DNA of 64,000 nucleotides from Ascidia mentula. Taxonomy: Eukaryota > Chordata > Ascidiacea > Phlebobranchia > Ascidiidae. Below are positions 1-12,000 of this stretch, piece after piece. Location: assembly GCA_947561715.1 (NCBI GenBank), contig OX387201.1, positions 15,266,001 to 15,330,000 of the forward strand, in the 5' to 3' direction. A program made the translations under genes and the position numbers. Below the pieces are notes generated by a model. The model was not told the origin of the DNA, made no database searches, and saw only the letters and a program-made list of their open reading frames with translations. Within the stretch, counting starts at the first letter, position 1. Each line of letters starts with the position of its first letter.

Positions 1-3000
1 CCGTATGGTGGCCCAGTGACAACTGGTAACGAAGGTATGTGCTCCAACTTTCGAATGGCTGGTTCTAATAAAAACAAAAATTGTCGCAAATGGTGCAGTG
101 ATTCCTATTAAATTTTTTTGGAATTTGACGCAGAATTTTACCGCCACGTATACTACATTATTTCGGGTTTGTGATGCAATGCTTTTTTCAAAATTTTGTT
201 TCCACTTTTTGCAACAAATAGTATTAGTCATAATAATTTTAAGCTCTTTCTAAATGCTGAATCACGCTATGAATAAATATATACTTCAATAGAGTTTGGA
301 TTACTTACCAACGTGGCATCTGTCTCCTGTGTAGGGTTCTGGACAATTACACCTGAAGTAGCTGTAAGAGGGTACACAAGTTCCACCGTTCATACAAGGT
401 GACGACGCGCAATGGGTTTGTCCTAAAAATGCGTGAAAAACACTTAATTTTAAATTAAAACTATTCGGAGGCGGTTTTACGTACGAGTTTCGCAATATCG
501 ACCAGTTGTACGGATTCGACAATCGCAAATACTTCCATTCACAGCGTTAAGGCAAAACCCTCCGTTCTGACACGGGTTGAAAGAAAAGTTCACAGAATCT
601 AAAACCAAATAGTTAAAAATGACCATTGTTCTGTTCGCGTAGAATGCAAGAGAAAGGAATTCTGCAAACGAAAATTGCCTTAAATATAGGAAATTTTCGA
701 TAGAAACATCAAGCAACCGTGGTTATATAGGAAATGCAGCTAATCACATTCCCGTGCAATTATCGTTGGAATGTTTACAGGGTGCACACTTCATTAAAGC
801 ATACGATGTTGCCTCAGACATATTATGGTAATTGATCACAGGTAACTTGTATTGTGCTTTTTTGAAAAAATGCCAAGGCGTTAACTTGTTCCTGAACTTA
901 CTGAAATAAGATTCCACATTAAGGGTAACTGCCTCATAGAGTGGATTTGTTCCTGTGTTCTTTCTCCAAACTTTCACTTTGAAGCCCCAGCTGTAAGCTT
1001 CGTACACATTCACTCCGGCGTTTTGACCGTAACCACTCACACCCGTAGCATTTACTTCGTAAGGAGCTTCCCTCATGCAGGAGTTGTAGAGAATTACTGC
1101 GGTTGTGCTCGATGCAGTTGTGTTTTCAAACGTAACGGGCGTGCGGTAAACATGGTAACCTGTGAAAATTGTTTGAGATTGATTTGTGCTGTTACTTTGC
1201 TGGAAAATAAATGTAAATAAAAACTAAATTCCTTGCCACCACGCAAGGAATCCAAACAGAAATTAAACAACAATGGAAAGTTGCATATAATGAAACGTGG
1301 TCAAATCCTAATGCACAAAATCAAGTGCTATAGATGTTGCAAAGGTGACTTCAATATTTCTGCAAAATGCTTCTTAAACTACGAAAAAAGTAAATCCGAC
1401 AATTGTTACCTTTGTCACAGTTCTTTCCCCCAGTTTGCCCTGGACAGGAACATTGGTAATCGTTTTCAAGTTCGGTGCAACTTCCTCCTATGTAATGGTG
1501 GGAAACAAAATTGGAATTTTGTAAACGAATTTTGTAAACGAATTTTGTGAACAAAATTTGTTGGTCGACTTCCAGCCACATGATGGGGTAGAGGGCCATA
1601 TTTGAAATTCGAAGCGTTACGCAAACGTGCTGTAACATATTAGGGAATAAAAATGCCATTTTTTCAGGTGTCTACAGAGCTATTTGAATCAACACTATCG
1701 GATAAATTGGACAATGTGGGTTCAAACGTGAAATAGTGGGGCCAGGGATATAAAGGACTGTTCCAAAATCTTTAACAATTAATTTATCAAACTAAATCCG
1801 TTGGGACATGTCACAGGAATTAATCCAAAACACACTAGATTTTCTTCCACTATCATACGAAACAAACACTGTGTGAAATACGAGTAAATAAGTACGGCAT
1901 ATATTGAAGCAAAATGTTTTTTGACTTACGTCAAGTTCAAACGCCTCAGTAATTGTAGGTTACGGCTATATACGTCTATATACCTATATTCTGTGAAAAC
2001 TCAAAGATCTGTTCAAAGATGCAAAAAGTTGCATAAAAGCATCGTTAATATAGCATGAATCAAAATTTGTTTTCGAAACAAAATTCGTTCACAAATGCCT
2101 TCGGTACGTCACTCACTGTGTTGTACATAGTATGAAACAAAATTTGTTTTCGAAACAAAATTCGTTTACAAATACTTTTCGCAAGTCACTCACTATGTTG
2201 TACATAGTATAAAACAAAATTTGTTTTCAAAACAAAATCCGTTTACAGAGGCCTTTGGTAAGTTACTCACTATGTTGTACATGGTGGGAAACAAAATTTG
2301 TTTTCGAAACAAAATTCGTTTACAAATGCCTTTGGTAAGTTACTCTCTATGTTGCGCATAGCGGGAAACAAAATTTGTTTTCGAAACAAAATTCGTTTAC
2401 AAAGGCCTTTGGTAAGATACTCACTATGTTGTACATAGTGAGAAACAAAATTTGTTTTCGAAACAAAATTCGTTTGCGAATGCCTTTGAACCGTCACTCA
2501 CTGTAGTGACCATAGCGGGAAAAACAATTTGTGTTTAAATCTTCATGTCTCAATTGATTTCAAAAAATATAGCAAAGTTGGCCAACCATTAGAATTTCAC
2601 AGTGGACATCATACCTTAGCAACCACCGTTTCAAATATGCGTTTTCGCCCAGAAATAAAAAAAAATACAGGACATAAGTTAATTTGGTTTTCACTGCCCG
2701 TTTTGTAGTGGCATCTAGTATTTTGGTGCAAAATATCAATTGGCATGAATTGAAAATGTCAAAATAGCAGGCGGACAAATGGCAAAATTAGTTAAATCCG
2801 CCCAACTATGGAGCCATAGTTTAAAACATGCGTTTTCGCCCAGGAATTAAAAACTAAAAGACATACGCGAATTTGGTTTTCACAGCGCCTTTCCGACTAG
2901 GCTCTAATATATGTGTGTAAAATATCAAGTCGCTAAATTTAAAAATGTTCAAATAGCAGGCGGACAAGTGGCAAATTTAGTTAAATCCACCGAACCCTAG

Positions 3001-6000
3001 CCCGATATAGTTTGAAACATGCGTTTTCGCCCAGGAATTAAAAACTAAAAGACATACGCGAATTGGGTTTTCACAGATCGTTTCGGACTAGGCTCTAATA
3101 TATGTGTAAAAAATATCAAGTCGCTCAATTTAAAAATGTTCAAATAGCAGGCGGACAAGTGGCAAATTCAGTTAAATCCGCCGAACCCTAGCCCGATATA
3201 GTTTGAAACATGCGTTTTCGCCCAGGAATCAAAAACTAAAACACATACGCGAATTCTGTTTTAACAGCTCTTTTCGGACTAGGCTGTAATATATGTGTGC
3301 AAAATATCAAGTCGCTTGATTTAAAAATGTTTAAATAGCAGGCGGACAACTGGCAAAATTAGTTAAATCCGCCGAACCCTAGCCCGATAGAGTTTGAAAC
3401 ATGCCTTTTCGCCCAGGAATTAAAAACTAAAAGACATACGCGAATTCGGTTTTTACAGATCGTTTCGGATTAGGCTGTAATATTTGTGTGTAAAATATCA
3501 AGTCGCTAAACTTAAAAATGTTTAATTAGCAGGCGGACAAGTGGCAAATTTAGTTAAATCCGCCCAAACCGAGCGTCGTAGTTTAAAACGTGCGTTTTCG
3601 ACCGGGAATTAAAAACTAAAAGACATAGGCGAATTCGGTTTTTACAGCTCGTTTCGGACTAGGCTGTAATATATGTGTGTAAAATATCAAGTCGCTCAAT
3701 TCAAAAATGTTCAAATAGCAGGCGGACAAGTGGCAAATTCAGTTAAATCCGCCGAACCCTAGCCCGATCTAGTTTAAAACGTGCGTTTTCGCCCAGGAAT
3801 TAAAAATTAAAAGACATACGCGAATTCTGTTTTAACAGCTCGTTTCGGACTAGGCTGTAATATATGTGTGCAAAATATCAAGTCGCTTGATTTAAAAATG
3901 TTTAAATAGCAGGCGGACAACTGGCAAAATTAGTTAAATCCGCCGAACCCTAGCCCGATAGAGTTTGAAACATGCCTTTTCGCCCAGGAATTAAAAACTA
4001 AAACACATACGCGAATTCGGTTTTTACAGCTCGTTTCGGACTAGGCTGTAATATATGTGTATAAAATATCAAGTCGCTTGATTTAAAAATGTTTAAATAG
4101 CAGGCGGACAACTGGCAAAATTAGTTAAATCCGCCGAACCCTAGCCCGATAGAGTTTGAAACATGCCTTTTCGCCCAGGAATTAAAAACTAAAACACATA
4201 CGCGAATTCGGTTTTTACAGCTCGTTTCGGACTAGGCTGTAATATATGTGTATAAAATATCAAGTCGCTTGATTTAAAAATGTTTAAATAGCAGGCGGAC
4301 AAATGGCAAAATTAGTTAAATCCGCCGAACCCTAGCCCGATAGAGTTTGAAACATGCCTTTTCGCCCAGGAATTAAAAACTAAAAGACAAACGCGAATTT
4401 GGTTTTTACAGCTCGTTTCGGACTAGGCTCTAATATATGTGTGTAAAATATCAAGTCGCTTGATTTAAAAATGTTTAATTAGCAGGCGGACAAGTGGCAA
4501 ATTTAGTTAAATCCGTCCAAATCGAGCGTCGTAGTTTAAAACGTGCGTTTTCGACCGGGAATTAAAAACTAAAAGACATAGGCGAATTCGGTTTTTACAG
4601 CTCGTTTCGGACTAGGCTGTAATATATGTGTGTAAAATATCAAGTCGCTCAATTCAAAAATGTTCAAATAGCAGGCGGACAAGTGGCAAATTCAGTTAAA
4701 TCCGCCGAACCCTAGCCCGATCTAGTTTAAAACGTGCGTTTTCGCCCAGGAATTAAAAATTAAAAGACATACGCGAATTCTGTTTTAACAGCTCTTTTCG
4801 GACTAGGCTGTAATATATGTGTGCAAAATATCAAGTCGCTTGATTTAAAAATGTTTAAATAGCAGGCGGACAACTGGCAAAATTAGTTAAATCCGCCGAA
4901 CCCTAGCCCGATAGGGTTTGAAACATGCCTTTTCGCCCAGGAATTAAAAACTAAAAGACATACGCGAATTGGGTTTTCACAGATCGTTTCGGACTAGGCT
5001 CTAATATATGTGTAAAAAATATCAAGTCGCTCAATTTAAAAATGTTCAAATAGCAGGCGGACAAGTGGCAAATTCAGTTAAATCCGCCGAACCCTAGCCC
5101 GATATAGTTTGAAACATGCGTTTTCGCCCAGGAATCAAAAACTAAAACACATACGCGAATTCTGTTTTAACAGCTCTTTTCGGACTAGGCTGTAATATAT
5201 GTGTGCAAAATATCAAGTCGCTTGATTTAAAAATGTTTAAATAGCAGGCGGACAACTGGCAAAATTAGTTAAATCCGCCGAACCCTAGCCCGATAGAGTT
5301 TGAAACATGCCTTTTCGCCCAGGAATTAAAAACTAAAAGACATACGCGAATTCGGTTTTTACAGATCGTTTCGGATTAGGCTGTAATATTTGTGTGTAAA
5401 ATATCAAGTCGCTAAACTTAAAAATGTTTAATTAGCAGGCGGACAAGTGGCAAATTTAGTTAAATCCGCCCAAACCGAGCGTCGTAGTTTAAAACGTGCG
5501 TTTTCGACCGGGAATTAAAAACTAAAAGACATAGGCGAATTCGGTTTTTACAGCTCGTTTCGGACTAGGCTGTAATATATGTGTGTAAAATATCAAGTCG
5601 CTCAATTCAAAAATGTTCAAATAGCAGGCGGACAAGTGGCAAATTCAGTTAAATCCGCCGAACCCTAGCCCGATCTAGTTTAAAACGTGCGTTTTCGCCC
5701 AGGAATTAAAAATTAAAAGACATACGCGAATTCGGTTTTAACAGCTCTTTTCGGACTAGGCTGTAATATATGTGTGCAAAATATCAAGTCGCTTGATTTA
5801 AAAATGTTTAAATAGCAGGCGGACAACTGGCAAAATTAGTTAAATCCGCCGAACCCTAGCCCGATAGAGTTTGAAACATGCCTTTTCGCCCAGGAATTAA
5901 AAACTAAAACACATACGCGAATTCGGTTTTTACAGCTCGTTTCGGACTAGGCTGTAATATATGTGTATAAAATATCAAGTCGCTTGATTTAAAAATGTTT

Positions 6001-9000
6001 AATTAGCAGGCGGACAAGTGGCAAATTTAGTTAAATCCGCCCAAACCGAGCGTCGTAGTTTAAAACGTGCGTTTTCGACCGGGAATTAAAAACTAAAAGA
6101 CATAGGCGAATTCGGTTTTTACAGCTCGTTTCGGACTAGGCTGTAATATATGTGTGTAAAATATCAAGTCGCTCAATTCAAAAATGTTCAAATAGCAGGC
6201 GGACAAGTGGCAAATTCAGTTAAATCCGCCGAACCCTAGCCCGATCTAGTTTAAAACGTGCGTTTTCGCCCAGGAATTAAAAATTAAAAGACATACGCGA
6301 ATTCTGTTTTAACAGCTCTTTTCGGACTAGGCTGTAATATATGTGTGCAAAATATCAAGTCGCTTGATTTAAAAATGTTTAAATAGCAGGCGGACAACTG
6401 GCAAAATTAGTTAAATCCGCCGAACCCTAGCCCGATAGAGTTTGAAACATGCCTTTTCGCCCAGGAATTAAAAACTAAAAGACAAATGCGAATTTGGTTT
6501 TTACAGCTCGTTTCGGACTAGGCTCTAATATATGTGTGTAAAATATCAAGTCGCTAAACTTAAAAATGTTTAATTAGCAGGCGGACAAGTGGCAAATTTA
6601 GTTAAATCCGCCCAAACCAAGCGTCGTAGTTTAAAACGTGCGTATTCGACCGGGAATTAAAAACTAAAAGACATAGGCGAATTCGGTTTTTATAGCTCGT
6701 TTCGGACTAGGCTGTATTATATGTGTGTAAAATATCAAGTCACTTGATTTAAAAATGTTTAAATAGCAGGCGGGCAAGTGGCAAATTTAGTTAAATCCGC
6801 CGAACCCTAGCCCGATAGAGTTTGAAACATGCCTTTTCGCCCAGGAATTAAAAGCTAAAAGACATACGCGAATTCGGTTTTTACAGCTCGTTTCGGACTA
6901 GGCTCTAATATATGTTTAAAAAATATCAAGTCGCTTGATTTAAAAATGTTTAAATAGCAGGCGGACAACTGGCAAATTAGTTAAATCCGCCGAACCCTAG
7001 CCCGATAGAGTTTGAAACATGCCTTTTCGCCCAGGAATTAAAAACTAAAACACATACGCGAATTCGGTTTTTACAGCTCGTTTCGGACTAGGCTGTAATA
7101 TATGTGTGTAAAATATCAAGTCGCTTGATTTAAAAATGTTTAAATAGCAGGCGGACAACTGGCAAATTTAGTTAAATCCGCCGAACCCTAGCCCGATAGA
7201 GTTTGAAACATGCCTTTTCGCCCAGGAATTAAAAACTAAAAGACAAACGCGAATTTGGTTTTTACAGCTCGTTTCGGACTAGGCTCTAATATATGTGTGT
7301 AAAATATCAAGTCGCTTGATTTAAAAATGTTTAAATAGCAGGCGGACAACTGGCAAATTTAGTTAAATCCGCCGAACCCTAGCCCGATAGAGTTTGAAAC
7401 ATGCCTTTTCGCCCAGGAATTAAAAACTAAAAGACAAACGCGAATTTGGTTTTTACAGCTCGTTTCGGACTAGGCTCTAATATATGTGTGTAAAATATCA
7501 AGTCGCTTGATTTAAAAATGTTTAAATAGCAGGCGGACAACTGGCAAATTTAGTTAAATCCGCCGAACCCTAGCCCGATAGAGTTTGAAACATGCGTTTT
7601 CGCCCAGGAATTAAAAACTAAAAGACATACGCGAATTCGGTTTTTACAGCTCGTTTCGGACTAGGCTCTAATATATGTTTAAAAAATATCAAGTCGCTTG
7701 ATTTAAAAATGTTTAAATAGCAGGCGGACAACTGGCAAATTAGTTAAATCCGCCGAACCCTAGCCCGATAGAGTTTGAAACATGCCTTTTCGCCCAGGAA
7801 TTAAAAACTAAAACACATACGCGAATTCGGTTTTTACAGCTCGTTTCGGACTAGGCTGTAATATATGTGTGTAAAATATCAAGTCGCTTGATTTAAAAAT
7901 GTTTAAATAGCAGGCGGACAACTGGCAAATTTAGTTAAATCCGCCGAACCCTAGCCCGATAGAGTTTGAAACATGCCTTTTCGCCCAGGAATTAAAAACT
8001 AAAAGACAAACGCGAATTTGGTTTTTACAGCTCGTTTCGGACTAGGCTCTAATATATGTGTGTAAAATATCAAGTCGCTTGATTTAAAAATGTTTAAATA
8101 GCAGGCGGACAACTGGCAAATTTAGTTAAATCCGCCGAACCCTAGCCCGATAGAGTTTGAAACATGCCTTTTCGCCCAGGAATTAAAAACTAAAAGACAA
8201 ACGCGAATTTGGTTTTTACAGCTCGTTTCGGACTAGGCTCTAATATATGTGTGTAAAATATCAAGTCGCTTGATTTAAAAATGTTTAAATAGCAGGCGGA
8301 CAACTGGCAAATTTAGTTAAATCCGCCGAACCCTAGCCCGATAGAGTTTGAAACATGCCTTTTCGCCCAGGAATTAAAAACTAAAAGACATACGCGAATT
8401 CGGTTTTTACAGCTCGTTTCGGACTAGGCTGTAATATTTGTGTGTAAAATATCAAGTCGCTAAACTTAAAAATGTTTAATTAGCAGGCGGACAAGTGGCA
8501 AATTTAGTTAAATCCGCCCAAACCGAGCGTCGTAGTTTAAAACGTGCGTTTTCGCCCAGGAATTAAAAACTAAAAGACATACGCGAATTCGGTTTTTACA
8601 GCTCGTTTCGGACTAGGCTGTAATATATGTTTAAAAAAAATCAAGTCGCTTGATTCAAAAATGTTTAAATAGCAGGCGGACAACTGGCAAAATTAGTTAA
8701 ATCCGCCGAACCCTAGCCCGATAGAGTTTGAAACATGCCTTTTCGCCCAGGAATCAAAAACTAAACGACATACGCGAATTCGGTTTTTACAGCTCGTTTC
8801 GGACTAGGCTGTAATATATGTGTGTAAAATATCAAGTCGCTTGATTTAAAAATGTTTAAATAGCAGGCGGACAAGTGGCAAATTTAGTTAAATCCGCGGA
8901 ACCCTAGCCCGATAGAGTTTGAAACATGCGTTTTCGCTCAGGAATTAAAAACTAAAAGACATACGCGAATTCGGTTTTTACAGCTCGTTTCGGACTAGGC

Positions 9001-12000
9001 TGTAATATATGTGTGTAAAATATCAAGTCGCTTGATTTAAAAATGTTTAATTAGCAGGCGGACAACTGTCAATTCGAGTAAAAATCGACGAACCTTAGCC
9101 ACCATAGTGTCAAACATGCGTTTTCGGTCGCGAATATAAAACTAAAGGACATAGGCCAATTTGGTTTTCACTGCTCGTTTTGTACTGGCATGTAGTATTT
9201 GTGTGCAAAATTTCAAGTCGCTTGATATAAAAATGTTTAAATTGCAAGCAGGCAACTGTCAATTTGAGTAAAAATCGACGAACCTTAGCCACCATACAGT
9301 CAAACATGCGTTTTCGGTCGCATATAAAAAGCTAAAGGACATAGGCCAATTTGGTTTTCACTGCTCGTTTTGCACTGGCATCTAGTATTTGTGTGCAAAA
9401 TTTCAAGTCGCTTGATATAAAAATGTTCAAATTGCAGGCGGGCAACTCTCAATTTGAGTTAATTTCGCCGATCCTTGGCAACCATAGTGCCAAACATGCG
9501 TTTTCGGTCGCGAATAAAAAACTAAAGGATATAGGCCAATTTGGTTTGCTCTGCTCGTTTTGTACTGGCATCTAGTATTTGTGTGCAAAATTTCAAGTCG
9601 CTTGATATAAAAATGTTCAAATTGCAAGCGGGCAACTGTCAATTTGAGTTAATTTCGACGAACCTTAGCCACCATAGCGTCAAACATGCGTTTTCGGTCG
9701 CGTATAAAAAGCTAAAGGACATAGGCCAATTTGGTTTTCACTGCTCGTTTTGCACTGGCATCTAGTATTTATGTGCAAAATTTCAAGTCGCTTGATATAA
9801 AAATGTTCAAATTGCAGACGGGCAACTCTCAATTTGAATTAATTTCGCCGATCCTTGGCAACCATAGTGCCAAACATGCGTTTTCGGTCGCGAATAAAAA
9901 ACTAAAGGATATAGGCCAATTTGGTTTGCTCTGCCCGTTTTGTACTGGCATCTAGTATTTGTGTGCAAAATTTCAAGTCGCTTGATATAAAAATGTTCAA
10001 ATTACAAGCGGGCAACTGTCAATTTGAGTTAAATTCGACGAACCTTAGCCACCATACAGTCAAACATGCGTTTTCGGTCGCGTATAAAAAGCTAAAGGAC
10101 ATAGGCCAATTTGGTTTTCACTGCTCGTTTTGCACTGGCATCTAGTATTTATGTGCAAAATTTCAAGTCGCTTGATATAAAAATGTTCAAATTGCAGGCG
10201 GGCAACTCTCAATTTGAGTTAATTTCGCCGATCCTTGGCAACCATAGTGCCAAACATGCGTTTTCGGTCGCGAATAAAAAACTAAAGGATATAGGCCAAT
10301 TTGGTTTGCTCTGCTCGTTTTGTACTGGCATCTAGTATTTGTGTGCAAAATTTCAAGTCGCTTGATATAAAAATGTTCAAATTACAAGCGGGCAACTGTC
10401 AATTTGAGTTAAATTCGACGAACCTTAGCCACCATACAGTCAAACATGCGTTTTCGGTCGCGTATAAAAAGCTAAAGGACATAGGCCAATTTGGTTTTCA
10501 CTGCTCGTTTTGCACTGGCATCTAGTATTTATGTGCAAAATTTCAAGTCGCTTGATATAAAAATGTTCAAATTGCAGGCGGGCAACTCTCAATTTGAGTT
10601 AATTTCGCCGATCCTTGGCAACCATAGTGCCAAACATGCGTTTTCGGTCGCGAATAAAAAACTAAAGGATATAGGCCAATTTGGTTTGTTCTGCTCGTTT
10701 TGTACTGGCATCTAGTATTTGTGTGCAAAATTTCAAGTCGCTTGATATAAAAATGTTCAAATTGCAGGCGGGCAACTCTCAATTTGAGTTAATTTCGCCG
10801 ATCCTTGGCAACCATAGTGCCAAACATGCGTTTTCGGTCGCGAATAAAATACTAAAAGACATAGGCCAATTTGGTTTTCACTGCTTGTTTTGTGCTGGCA
10901 TTTAGTATTTGTGTGCAAAATTTCAAGTCGCTTGATATAAAAATGTTCAAATTGCAAGCGGGCAACTCTCAATTTGAGTTAATTTCGCCGATCCTTGGCA
11001 ACCATAGTGCCAAACATGCGTTTTCGGTCGCGATTAAAATACTAAAAGACATAGGCCAATTTGGTTTTCACTGCTTGTTTTGTGCTGGCATTTAGTATTT
11101 GTGTGCAAAATTTCAAGTCGCTTGATATAAAAATGTTCAATTATGTTTCCCACTATGTACAACATGGTGAGTAACGGATCAAAGTCATTTGAAAACGAAT
11201 TTTGTTTCCCGCTATGGGCAACATAGATAGTAACGATCCTAAGGCATTTGTAAACGAATTTTGCTTCGAAAACAAATTATGTTTCCCACTATGTACAACA
11301 TGGTGAGTAACGAACCAAAGGCATTTGTAAACGAATTTTGTTTCGAAAACAAATTATGTTTCCCACTATGGGCAACATAGATAGTAACGGTCCAAAGGCA
11401 TTTGTAAACGAATTTTGTTTCGAAAACGAATTTTGTTTCCCGCTATGGGCAACATAGATAGAAACGATCCAAAGGCATTTGTAAACGAATTTTGTTTCGA
11501 AAACGAATTTTGTTTCCCGCTATGGGCAACATAGATAGTAACGGTACAAAGGCATTTGTAAACGAATTTTGTTTCGAAAACGAATTTTGTTTCCCGCTAT
11601 GGGCAACATAGATAGTAACGATCCAAAGGCATTTGTAAACGAATTTTGTTTCGAAAACGAATTTTGTTTCCCGCTATGGGCAACATAGATAGTAACGATC
11701 CAAAAGCATTTGTAAACGAATTTTGTTTCGAAAACGAATTTTGTTTCCCGCTATGGGCAACATAGATAATAACGATCCAAAGGCATTTGTAAACGAATTT
11801 TGTTTCGAAAACGAATTTTGTTTCCCGCTATGGTCAACATTGATAGTAACGATCCAAAGGCATTTGTAAACGAATTTTGTTTCGAAAACGAATTTTGTTT
11901 CCCGCTATGGGCAACATAGATAGTAACGATCCAAAGGCATTTGTAAACGAATTTTGTTTCGAAAACGAATTTTGTTTCCCGCTATGGGCAACATAGATAG

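Noticed and set aside
9110-11095. Series of 71-74 codon open frames on both strands
   Set aside because: They repeat with the 190-bp satellite period and differ only as the monomers do; no start context, splice sites or domain.
2530-11140. Centromeric array
   Set aside because: The array is bounded inside a single insertion in a gene and is only 8.6 kb; nothing here shows centromere function.
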